Shown here piece by piece: positions 6,901 to 13,080 of a stretch of DNA of 13,207 nucleotides; the stretch's first letter is position 1; each line of letters opens with the position of its first letter. The stretch is from positions 1 through 13,207 of the forward strand of contig DAOUMU010000377.1 in the NCBI GenBank assembly GCA_034409055.1, in the 5' to 3' direction. This DNA is from DAOUMU01 sp034409055 (lineage in GTDB: Bacteria > Chloroflexota > Anaerolineae > 4572-78 > J111). The position numbers were made by a program, and so were the translations under genes. The notes under the pieces are model-generated. The model saw only the letters and a program-made list of their open reading frames with translations, did not search any database and was not told where the DNA came from.

Positions 6901-8091
6901 TTAAACTATCTTCTCAATGACCTGACCGGTCTCTTTGTCGCTGAGAATCAACTTTCTCTTGCCATCCGGCATATGTTCTTCTTTAACTATGAAGTATTTG
7001 TCTTCGTACTCGGCGGGGGGTATCTCTGGCTCCGGCTCGCTGACCCCTCGCCACACTGCCAGTTCCACCGGTTCCCATTTTTTAGATTTGGCCGACTTGT
7101 AACAGGCATCCATGATGGCGTTCACCACGTAGCCATCATAGAAGGTTTCCGCCGGCTCCTCCCCTTTATCCAGGGCGTTGAGCATATCGTTAAACATATC
7201 CGGGTATCCCAGTTCGTGCACTTCGTCGCCCACGGGGAAAATCCAGCCGGTTTCACTTTCGACTTTCTCGGAAACATAGCCCTTACTGCCGACCGAGGTG
7301 AAGAGTTCAAATCCCGTCCGCAAGAAGTGGTCAACCCAGATGGTGCCTTCCGTGCCTGCCACCTCATCTCTGAGGTCCATCCCCCCTCGGAAGGCCCAAC
7401 TGACTTCAAATTGACCGATAGCGCCGCTTTCAAACCGGATCAAGCCGATGCCATGATCTTCCGCCTTGACCGGGTGAACCAGCGTATCTGCCCAGCACAT
7501 CACCTCCACAGGTTTGTTATTTTTCCCAATAAAGCTCCGGGCGATTTCAATGCAGTGACAGCCCATGTCCACAATTGCGCCACCGCCAGCCTTTTCAATA
7601 TTCCAGAACCAGGCCCCGTGAGGCCCGGCGTGGGTTTCGCGGGAGCGAACCCACAAAATCTTGCCCAGCGCCCCGTTCCTGACGAACTGCAACGATTTGA
7701 GCATCTTGGGGGTGTAGACCAGGTCTTCGAGATAACCGTGAAACACCCCGGCCTTCTCGACGGCCTCGAGTAATTCCTTAGCTTCAGCCGCAGTCCTGGC
7801 CAGTGGCTTGGTGCACAGCACCGCCTTGCCCGCTTCGGCGGCCGTAAGGACCGCTTCTTTATGGACGTGATTGGGCAAGCCGATCACGATCACATCGACT
7901 TCAGGATCGTTGATGGCTTCGGCCATATCTGTCGTCCACGTGGGAATGTCCCAATCCTGGGCAAAACTCTTCACGTGGTCTTCGGTCGGTGAATAGACCA
8001 CATGCACCCTGTCACTGCTGCGTTGCCTATGCAGGGTCATCGTGTAAAAGAGGCCAATCAAGCCTGTCCCTAGCATTGCTATTTTATGCAT
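6901..8091 (-). CDS. Gfo/Idh/MocA family oxidoreductase (TKP variant)
   Basis: A 396-residue NAD(P)-dependent oxidoreductase. It has an N-terminal Rossmann fold with GTGLIG, the C-terminal Gfo/Idh/MocA alpha/beta domain, and the helix GGGAIVDMGCHCIE holding the usual catalytic-region Asp and His. The normally conserved Glu-Lys-Pro is Thr-Lys-Pro here (LCTKPLA); the Lys is kept. I start at ATG 8091, not 8097, because GGAGG is 7 nt before 8091 but only 1 nt before 8097. It resembles the oxidoreductase at 9809-10915, sharing GPH-x-x-WFW and GGG-x-x-VDMGCH, so the two are paralogues. Relatives oxidise or reduce sugars, inositols or sugar acids; substrate unknown. It sits between the MttB-like gene and the creatininase gene. 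Confidence 0.9.
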   Translation of the reverse strand: MHKIAMLGTGLIGLFYTMTLHRQRSSDRVHVVYSPTEDHVKSFAQDWDIPTWTTDMAEAINDPEVDVIVIGLPNHVHKEAVLTAAEAGKAVLCTKPLARTAAEAKELLEAVEKAGVFHGYLEDLVYTPKMLKSLQFVRNGALGKILWVRSRETHAGPHGAWFWNIEKAGGGAIVDMGCHCIEIARSFIGKNNKPVEVMCWADTLVHPVKAEDHGIGLIRFESGAIGQFEVSWAFRGGMDLRDEVAGTEGTIWVDHFLRTGFELFTSVGSKGYVSEKVESETGWIFPVGDEVHELGYPDMFNDMLNALDKGEEPAETFYDGYVVNAIMDACYKSAKSKKWEPVELAVWRGVSEPEPEIPPAEYEDKYFIVKEEHMPDGKRKLILSDKETGQVIEKIV

Positions 8092-8098
8092 CGTCATA

Positions 8099-8103
8099 CC
8101 TCC
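8099..8103 (-). promoter_or_regulatory. Shine-Dalgarno GGAGG choosing ATG 8091
   Basis: A strong GGAGG lies 7 nt upstream of ATG 8091 and only 1 nt upstream of the in-frame ATG at 8097. Spacing therefore favours the second Met as the real start of the downstream oxidoreductase. Confidence 0.75.
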
Positions 8104-8150
8104 TACAGATTATGTGTTCTAAATGACTAAGAGTGTGTCTGAAAAGTGTA

Positions 8151-9587
8151 TCAGGCTTCAACAAGTTCTCTTGTAGCCGTCGCTACAATCTTATCTAGCT
8201 CGCCGGCCAACTGGGGATCGAGGGGTTCAGGCCGGTGTTGGGCCAGGATCATCTCTTTTCGCGCTCGGGCCCAGTCGACCATTGATTTGGCCCCATCCGC
8301 CCACCAATCCTCCCAACCGCGCCGGTCAAAACCTTCGGGAAACCAGACCTCTTGCCGGAAATGGTCTACAGTGTGCTCGTCGGCCAGGAAATTCTGGCCA
8401 ATTCCGACCCGCTTGATCACATCCAGGGCCAGGGTCTCCTCATTGACCACCAAACCGCGCAGGATACGCTTGACATAGGCCGCCATCTCGTTATCAACGA
8501 TCAGTTGTTCCAGGCTAGCCCCCTGGTCAGCCCCGGAAATACCCATGTGACCGAAGGTATCGGCCCCGGCCAGAGCCCCCATTAGTAGGGTCATGCCCCG
8601 CTCTAAACCGGCTTGCGCGTCAACCCGTTTACTATCTCCGATGCCCACGTTAATGTATACGGGTAGTCCATAATATTTGGCGATTTGGGTCATGGCCACG
8701 GCCATCAGGGCCTGCTCCGGGGAACCGAAGCTGATCATCGTCGTCCGCATATCCATAATGTGTGGAATCCCCCCGTAACAAACCGGGCAGCCGGGACCGA
8801 GGATTTGGGCCATGGTGATACCGGCCAGAATCTCGGCGTTTTCGATGACCATCGTCCCGGCCAGGGTAGCCGGGGCCGTGGCCCCACTTTGGGCCATCGG
8901 CCCGAAAGCAAGGGGTAACCCCTGCCGGGTACAACCCAACAGGATGTCCAGCCCCGTGTTAGGGAAGGTCAAGGGACTGATCGGTTCGACGAAGGCGGCC
9001 ATCATTGGATAACGGCGGTGCGCTTCCTTCCCCCCGGCCACCGTCTCGTAAAGCTCCAGAATGTAGCTCAGGGTGATGCCGTTGGCCACCCACAGGTGAG
9101 TGGGCTTGGGGGTTCCTTTGATTAACTCGGCGGCCATATACACATCGCGCACCGGCGTGGGCACGTCGAGAGGCATGGCCATCGCCCCAACGATGTCAAT
9201 GTGCGCCAGGGCATCGCCAACCAGGACCCCGCGCTTCAGGTCTACTCTGGTGGGCTCGCGTCTGGGACCGCCATCCTGGTCTATCCAGGAAAATTGGCCG
9301 GCCGTGGATACGAGAACAAAGTCGCCGTAGCCGAAACGGGCATATCTGGTTCGATCGCGGCCATACAGACTGTACTGTTTACCGGCCTTTTCCAGGGCCT
9401 CGGTGACCAGGGGTTCTGGTATCCGGGCCTCCTCCCGCGAAAAGTCAACCTGAGCCCCCGCTTCGGCCAGAGCTTGCAGCACCGCCTGGTGAGGCACGCG
9501 CACCCCGACATCACGCAGGACGGTCAGGGAGGTCTGGTGGATCGATTCTATCTCCTCAATTGAGAGAACGGTGGGTGGACTCAACAT
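8151..9587 (-). CDS. MttB-family (COG5598) methyltransferase, non-pyrrolysine type
   Basis: A 478-residue TIM-barrel protein of the trimethylamine methyltransferase superfamily. Recognised blocks are the N-terminal IEEIESIHQTSLTVLRDVG-like helix, GPMAQSGATAPATLAG (229-244), IENAEILAGI, GPGCPVCYG, and GDSKRVDAQAGLERG (317-331). Length is close to MttB (about 495). The frame has no internal TAG, so it is not a pyrrolysine enzyme. Non-Pyl relatives (MtgB, MtpB, MtcB, MtyB) demethylate betaines onto a corrinoid protein. No corrinoid protein or RamA-type activator is encoded here, so activity may depend on genes elsewhere or differ altogether. Start ATG 9587 has AAGGA at 9595-9599, 7 nt upstream; a longer frame to 9689 would begin inside a palindromic repeat. 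It is flanked by two paralogous oxidoreductases. Confidence 0.87.
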   Translation of the reverse strand: MLSPPTVLSIEEIESIHQTSLTVLRDVGVRVPHQAVLQALAEAGAQVDFSREEARIPEPLVTEALEKAGKQYSLYGRDRTRYARFGYGDFVLVSTAGQFSWIDQDGGPRREPTRVDLKRGVLVGDALAHIDIVGAMAMPLDVPTPVRDVYMAAELIKGTPKPTHLWVANGITLSYILELYETVAGGKEAHRRYPMMAAFVEPISPLTFPNTGLDILLGCTRQGLPLAFGPMAQSGATAPATLAGTMVIENAEILAGITMAQILGPGCPVCYGGIPHIMDMRTTMISFGSPEQALMAVAMTQIAKYYGLPVYINVGIGDSKRVDAQAGLERGMTLLMGALAGADTFGHMGISGADQGASLEQLIVDNEMAAYVKRILRGLVVNEETLALDVIKRVGIGQNFLADEHTVDHFRQEVWFPEGFDRRGWEDWWADGAKSMVDWARARKEMILAQHRPEPLDPQLAGELDKIVATATRELVEA

Positions 9588-9649
9588 GTTCGTATCCTTG
9601 ATATAGTTGCCCAGAAAAAGATTTTGAGTTTGTACCCAGGCGGGCACAG

Positions 9650-9711
9650 GTAGTAACGACTTCAGTCGTTCAGTCGTTCCAGGCAGCAATAACGACTAAA
9701 GTCGTCACTAC
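9650..9711. repeat. REP-like palindrome (GTAGTAACGACT...AGTCGT...CTAC)
   Basis: The arms 9650-9670 and 9691-9711 are inverted repeats of 21 bp with two mismatches. Each arm is itself partly palindromic (AACGACT/AGTCGTT), with an extra CAGTCGTT copy at 9671-9678. This layered symmetry is typical of multicopy intergenic REP-like repeats. It lies in the 221-bp gap between the oxidoreductase and the MttB-like gene. Confidence 0.65.
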
Positions 9712-9729
9712 GAGTCAAAAACACACAGT

Positions 9730-9765
9730 GCTGTGCATTATGCTGTGCATTATGCTGTGTATTAT
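9730..9765. repeat. 12-bp tandem repeat, three copies
   Basis: Units GCTGTGCATTAT at 9730-9741 and 9742-9753 are identical; the third at 9754-9765 is GCTGTGTATTAT, with one change. The array lies about 145 bp upstream of the MttB-like start on the minus strand, where it reads ATAATGCACAGC and offers repeated TAAT elements. It could be an iterated regulator site or a simple slippage repeat. Confidence 0.75.
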
Positions 9766-9808
9766 CTGAACGTCTATAGGTTCAAAATTTGTCGGATGCT
9801 GTTCCTGG

Positions 9809-10915
9809 CTATTGTTCTGGCGGCGGGCCCCACCAGAGGTCGATGGGTTTCTTCACTCCCTTGGGACGGAAAGGCAACTCCACCTTGCGGCCGGTGCGGG
9901 CTGACTCATAGCCGGCATAGAGAACTTCCTGCACGACTCGACCGTCCTCACCGGTGGCCATGGGTTCCTCCTTGCCCCGTACGCAGCGAGCAAAATGATG
10001 CAGCTCCTGGGGGAAGCCGTAGTTCCATAACTCTTCGAAGACCGGGTAGGTCCAACCCTTCGTGCTGGGGGCCTTCTCCACGGCGTAACCGTAACCATGT
10101 TCGCTAAAAGTAGGCAAGGCATTGCCCATGTGCAAATTGGCGTAGGTCACGCCGCCTTCGCCGTAGACTTCGATCCGGTCGTCCATCCCCCCTCGCCGGG
10201 CCCAACTATCTTCCACTAAGCCCACGGCCCCGTTTTCAAACTCGAGGATGCAGATGGAATTATCCTCACCCTTGGTTATATCACCGTGGACATAGGTACC
10301 CATTTGGCACGTAACGCTCTTGATCGGCGACCGGTCCAGGAACCAATAGCAGAAGGCGATGCCATGACAACCCATATCCACAAACACACCCCCGCCGGAC
10401 AGATCGACATCCCAGAACCAGGGCGCATGGGGGCCGAAATGTTTCTCGCTCTGCTTAACCATATAAATCTTGCCGAAAGCTCCCTGCTCTGCCATCTCTT
10501 TGGCCTTGACGTACTTGGGCGTGAAATACAGCTCCTCGGCGTACATGAAGAGCACGCCCTGCTTCTGGCAGGTTTCAATCATCTCGTCGGCCTCTTCGAG
10601 CGTCATGCAGAGGGGCTTTTCACATACCACGTGCTTACCGGCCTTGGCAATGTCGATGGTCATCTGAGCGTGGAGGTAGTTCGGGGCGGTGATAGTGACC
10701 ATCTCAATATCTTTTTCTTTCAGCATCTCCTTGTAGTCGTGAAAGACCCGGGGGATGCCGTATCGCTCGGTCAGGGCCTCGGGATGACCCGGGGTGGGCG
10801 AGGCAACGGCCACCACTTCCGCTTCCTCCGGCATGATCTGGAACGAGGCCGCGTGGATGTCTGCTTCAAACTGGGAACCAATGATCCCGACTTTGACTTT
10901 ACCTTTGTTTGCCAT
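9809..10915 (-). CDS. Gfo/Idh/MocA family oxidoreductase
   Basis: A 368-residue NAD(P)-dependent oxidoreductase with Rossmann start GIIGSQFEADIHA (10-22), the canonical CEKPL (98-102, Lys100), EELYFTPKY, GPHAPWFW (161-168) and GGGVFVDMGCHG (174-185), with Asp180 and His184 in the catalytic helix. The C-terminal sheet domain is complete. It is a paralogue of the protein at 6901-8091 but keeps the normal EKP triad that the other lacks. AAAGG lies 9 nt before the ATG. It follows the solute-binding lipoprotein gene after 281 bp containing a terminator-like hairpin and repeats, so it may be partly transcribed from its own promoter. Probable role is redox conversion of a sugar or polyol brought in by that binding protein; substrate unknown. 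Confidence 0.9.
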   Translation of the reverse strand: MANKGKVKVGIIGSQFEADIHAASFQIMPEEAEVVAVASPTPGHPEALTERYGIPRVFHDYKEMLKEKDIEMVTITAPNYLHAQMTIDIAKAGKHVVCEKPLCMTLEEADEMIETCQKQGVLFMYAEELYFTPKYVKAKEMAEQGAFGKIYMVKQSEKHFGPHAPWFWDVDLSGGGVFVDMGCHGIAFCYWFLDRSPIKSVTCQMGTYVHGDITKGEDNSICILEFENGAVGLVEDSWARRGGMDDRIEVYGEGGVTYANLHMGNALPTFSEHGYGYAVEKAPSTKGWTYPVFEELWNYGFPQELHHFARCVRGKEEPMATGEDGRVVQEVLYAGYESARTGRKVELPFRPKGVKKPIDLWWGPPPEQ

Positions 10916-10950
10916 CGTTTAACACCTTTGTTAAGATTTTGGGGGTTACC

Positions 10951-10968
10951 GGGGCATAGGAATGCCCC
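10951..10968. repeat. Short GC-rich hairpin with trailing CTAC
   Basis: GGGGCAT (10951-10957) and ATGCCCC (10962-10968) form a perfect 7-bp stem with a 4-nt loop AGGA, followed by GTCTAC. The plan (stem ending GGCAT, short G-rich loop, ATGCC, then CTAC) is the same as in the array at 12966-13076. It lies about 36 nt upstream of the oxidoreductase start and would be part of its leader if transcribed. Confidence 0.6.
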
Positions 10969-10985
10969 GTCTACAAATCATTTGG

Positions 10986-11130
10986 GGTAACTGCCTACCC
11001 TCATGTCATTCCGAGGAGCGGAGCGACGAGGAATCTCCGAAACGTTGGCCCAAAAGAGGTCTACTTTACCAAAACCTTGGGGATTCTTCACTCGCTGCGC
11101 TCGTTCAGAATGACATGGTAGGTAGTTACC
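10986..11130. repeat. 145-bp MITE-like inverted repeat
   Basis: The outer arms 10986-10999 (GGTAACTGCCTACC) and 11117-11130 (GGTAGGTAGTTACC) are inverted with one mismatch. Pairing continues inward through CATGTCATTC against GAATGACATG, offset by 2 nt. Inside are GAGGAGCGGAGCGACGAG and CACTCGCTGCGCTCGTTC, the look of a widespread multicopy intergenic repeat with a TCATTC-start and GAATGA-end. TTTGGGG flanks both sides (10981-10987 and 11132-11138), a possible short target duplication. No ORF is inside. Confidence 0.7.
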
Positions 11131-11154
11131 GTTTGGGGATTTTTAATTAATGAG

Positions 11155-11185
11155 GAGGGGCTTCACCGGTACTGGAAAGCCCCTC
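11155..11185 (-). terminator. Terminator-like hairpin after solute-binding protein gene
   Basis: GAGGGGCTT (11155-11163) and AAGCCCCTC (11177-11185) form a perfect 9-bp GC-rich stem with a 13-nt loop, starting 11 nt after the TAG of the binding-protein gene. On the minus strand the following bases are CTCATTAATTAAAA, not a proper U-tract, so this may be a weak terminator or a processing and stability hairpin that raises the ratio of binding protein to enzymes. Confidence 0.5.
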
Positions 11186-11196
11186 TAACATTTAAC

Positions 11197-12798
11197 CTAC
11201 TTGTTCTTCGGATTGTTGGGACTGGTGTCGAGGATGCGTTGGTGGAGCACAGCAATCTGATCTAAAGCACTCTTGCAATCTGTGGCCCCAATGTAAGCCA
11301 GGTTGATGTAGTTTTGTTGAATATCGAGCAACTGGGCATACTCAGGATAGGTCCAGACGTCCATGCCATAGCCGGTGGTGATACTGGTCAGCGACGCCCA
11401 GCGGGCTGTGCCTTCGTCCTCCATCTGGTAATCCAGCAAATCGACGCGGGCGCTGGCAAACCCGGCCCGAGGATCGTCGATCAGCCGCTGCTGGACCTCC
11501 TGAGACATCAACCACTCCAGATATTTCCAGGCAGCCTCTTTATTTTTGGAGTATTTGTTGATGCCAATACCCTGCGAACCGTAGGTGGCCGCACAGCGTT
11601 TCTCGCCGTTGGTATCATAGCAGGGGAAAGGCGCGTAGGCCCACTTGCCGGCCGTCTCGGAAATTTCCGGATTATCCATAGCCCCGGCAAAGCTGACCCA
11701 GGTGAAGTTCATGGCATATTTGTCGGTGAAAGCGCCGTTCAACAATTCGTCCACAAACCAGTTGGCCGTACCCGGATCGGTTACCCTCTCCTTCAGGTTG
11801 AAAGCGGTAAAGGTTTCACAGGCCTCGACTGCTTCGGGAGAATTGATGATGCCTTCAGCTTGCCAATTTTCGCTATCCCAGAACTCAGCCCCAAAAGAAG
11901 CGTGGAACGGCAGCCATTGCTGGGTGATGCCGTCGCTGATGCGGCCGGCATACCAGCCGATACCATACCGGACCACGTTGTTCGGATCAAACCCGTCTTC
12001 GGTTAAATTCTTGCCGTTGGCGTCAACCGTCAGCAAGCGGGCCGCTTCAAGCAGTTCGTCCCAGGTCTCCGGGGCTTTGGCCTTGCCATTTTCATCAACA
12101 ATGCCGGCCTCTTCGTACAGATCGGGCCGATAAGCCAGAATCATTGTGCCGATTGTCCAGGGCAGGAAGTAGACCGGTTGGTCCGTGTAATCTTGCCACA
12201 GATCAGGATCCCGCAAGACCTGGTTAGGGACGGGCCAGCGGCCATTGTAAGTGGCATAGGGTTGGACGAACATTTCGTCGTAGTCCATCCCGGCCTGGGC
12301 CAGATATTCATCCAGGGGCTCAATGCAGTCCCCCAGAATCGCTCCACCGTACCATTGGCTGTCAGTTTCGAAGATGTCGAATTCTGCACTTTGCGAAGCG
12401 CACAACTCGCGAATCTTGGATTCAACAAACTGGTAGGGCGGGCCTGTGATTTCAACGGCGATGCCTGTCTCCGGGGTGAAAGAGTCGTTGGCAAACTCCT
12501 GCTCCACCGGGGTTTGTGGCCAGGGCAGGCTCAAGATGCGCAAGGTCGTCGGTTCCTCCATAACTTCTTCCTCGGCCGGTACCTCTACCTCAACCGTGAC
12601 CACGACCTCTTTTTCCACCACAACTTCTTTTTCTACCTCTACTTCTTTGGTAACGACGACCTCTTTTTCTACCTCTACCTCTTCTTTGACCACGACGGTT
12701 TCAACGATCTTCTCCGGCGTGGGTGTCGGGCCACACTGCGCGGCTAATACCAACAGCAATGCACTCAGTGCTAGCAATACCAGTAATTTGTACTTCAT
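11197..12798 (-). CDS. ABC-type sugar solute-binding lipoprotein
   Basis: A 533-residue extracellular substrate-binding protein of the SBP_bac_1 (carbohydrate, CUT1-type) group. Residues 5-20 form a hydrophobic signal segment followed by AAQC, with Cys22 as likely lipid anchor; the -1 Gln is not a classic lipobox residue. Residues 28-75 are a low-complexity tether of Val, Glu and Lys, spacing the domain from the membrane. The binding domain runs from about 85 on, with features such as FDIFETDSQW, PETWDELLEAARLL, YGSQGIGINKYSKNKEAAWKYLEWL. Six further cysteines suggest disulfides outside the cell. GGAGG lies 6 nt before the ATG. No permease or ABC ATPase of CUT type is encoded in the window, so it is an orphan or relies on distant permeases. 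It is first in the minus-strand catabolic block. Confidence 0.9.
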   Translation of the reverse strand: MKYKLLVLLALSALLLVLAAQCGPTPTPEKIVETVVVKEEVEVEKEVVVTKEVEVEKEVVVEKEVVVTVEVEVPAEEEVMEEPTTLRILSLPWPQTPVEQEFANDSFTPETGIAVEITGPPYQFVESKIRELCASQSAEFDIFETDSQWYGGAILGDCIEPLDEYLAQAGMDYDEMFVQPYATYNGRWPVPNQVLRDPDLWQDYTDQPVYFLPWTIGTMILAYRPDLYEEAGIVDENGKAKAPETWDELLEAARLLTVDANGKNLTEDGFDPNNVVRYGIGWYAGRISDGITQQWLPFHASFGAEFWDSENWQAEGIINSPEAVEACETFTAFNLKERVTDPGTANWFVDELLNGAFTDKYAMNFTWVSFAGAMDNPEISETAGKWAYAPFPCYDTNGEKRCAATYGSQGIGINKYSKNKEAAWKYLEWLMSQEVQQRLIDDPRAGFASARVDLLDYQMEDEGTARWASLTSITTGYGMDVWTYPEYAQLLDIQQNYINLAYIGATDCKSALDQIAVLHQRILDTSPNNPKNK

Positions 12799-12863
12799 TA
12801 GTATCCTCCTTTTTTAGCACTTACATTTGATTTACGCCATTACATTTATTTGAGGCCTGAGGA

Positions 12864-12887
12864 GTTTGGCACGCCCACGTGCCAAAC
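12864..12887. repeat. Perfect 10-bp hairpin in leader of binding-protein gene
   Basis: GTTTGGCACG (12864-12873) and CGTGCCAAAC (12878-12887) pair perfectly around the 4-nt loop CCCA. It lies 66 bp upstream of the binding-protein start, between the predicted promoter and the ribosome site. It may be a REP-like repeat or an mRNA-stabilising structure. Confidence 0.6.
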
Positions 12888-12927
12888 AGAGCCGTTACAC
12901 CATATGATGCAATATCCCTTCGCTTAG

Positions 12928-12957
12928 GTTATAGACACCTCCTTTCCCCTGTAACAA
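12928..12957 (-). promoter_or_regulatory. Predicted sigma-70-like promoter for binding-protein gene
   Basis: On the minus strand, TTGTTA (12957-12952) and TATAAC (12933-12928) are separated by 18 nt, matching 4/6 and 5/6 of the -35 and -10 consensus. Transcription would start near 12921, leaving a leader of about 120 nt with the hairpin at 12864-12887. This is by eye only. Confidence 0.4.
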
Positions 12958-12965
12958 GGGCTGCG

Positions 12966-13076
12966 GCAAGGCATGGGGATGCCTTGCCTACGTTTTGCCC
13001 TGAGCAAGGCATGGGGATGCCTTGCCTACGTTTTGTCCTGAGCAAGGCATGGGGCCTTGCCTACGTTTTGCCCCGA
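12966..13076. repeat. Tandem array of three 38-bp palindromic repeats
   Basis: Units lie at 12966-13003, 13004-13041 and 13042-13076. The first two are 38 bp and differ at one base; the third lacks 3 bp (ATG) and has a small change near its end. Each begins GCAAGGCATGGGGATGCCTT, a hairpin with stem GCAAGGCAT/ATGCCTTGC and loop GGGG, followed by CTACGTTTTG. In the third unit the deletion shortens the stem to GCAAGG/CCTTGC. There are no spacers. The array stops 4 bp before the right IS boundary. Confidence 0.8.
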
Positions 13077-13080
13077 AAAC

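Noticed and set aside
6973..7773. Long plus-strand ORF (266 codons) antisense to an oxidoreductase
   Set aside because: It is a shadow of the well-supported Gfo/Idh/MocA gene, with no recognisable domain and His/Pro-rich composition typical of antisense frames.
9588..9689. N-terminal extension of the MttB-like protein from 9689
   Set aside because: The extension is translated from the REP-like palindrome and spacer. ATG 9587 has AAGGA at the right distance and begins the conserved domain.
9758..9786. Sigma-70 promoter for the MttB-like gene (TTGAAC ... TAATAC on minus strand)
   Set aside because: Spacing is about 15 nt and the -10 match is poor; not enough to call.
12575..12715. DNA tandem repeat of CTTCTTT/CTACCTCTA-like units
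   Set aside because: The periodicity comes from Val-Glu-Lys codons of the lipoprotein tether and stays in frame, so it is protein low complexity and not a separate DNA element.
12178..12747. Plus-strand ORF with Phe/Tyr-rich repeats opposite the binding protein
   Set aside because: The repeats are the antisense of the Val/Glu tether codons; the minus strand has a signal segment, a lipobox-like Cys and a good ribosome site.
12966..13076. CRISPR-like array
   Set aside because: The units are directly adjacent with no variable spacers, only three copies exist, each is a self-contained hairpin, and there are no cas genes.
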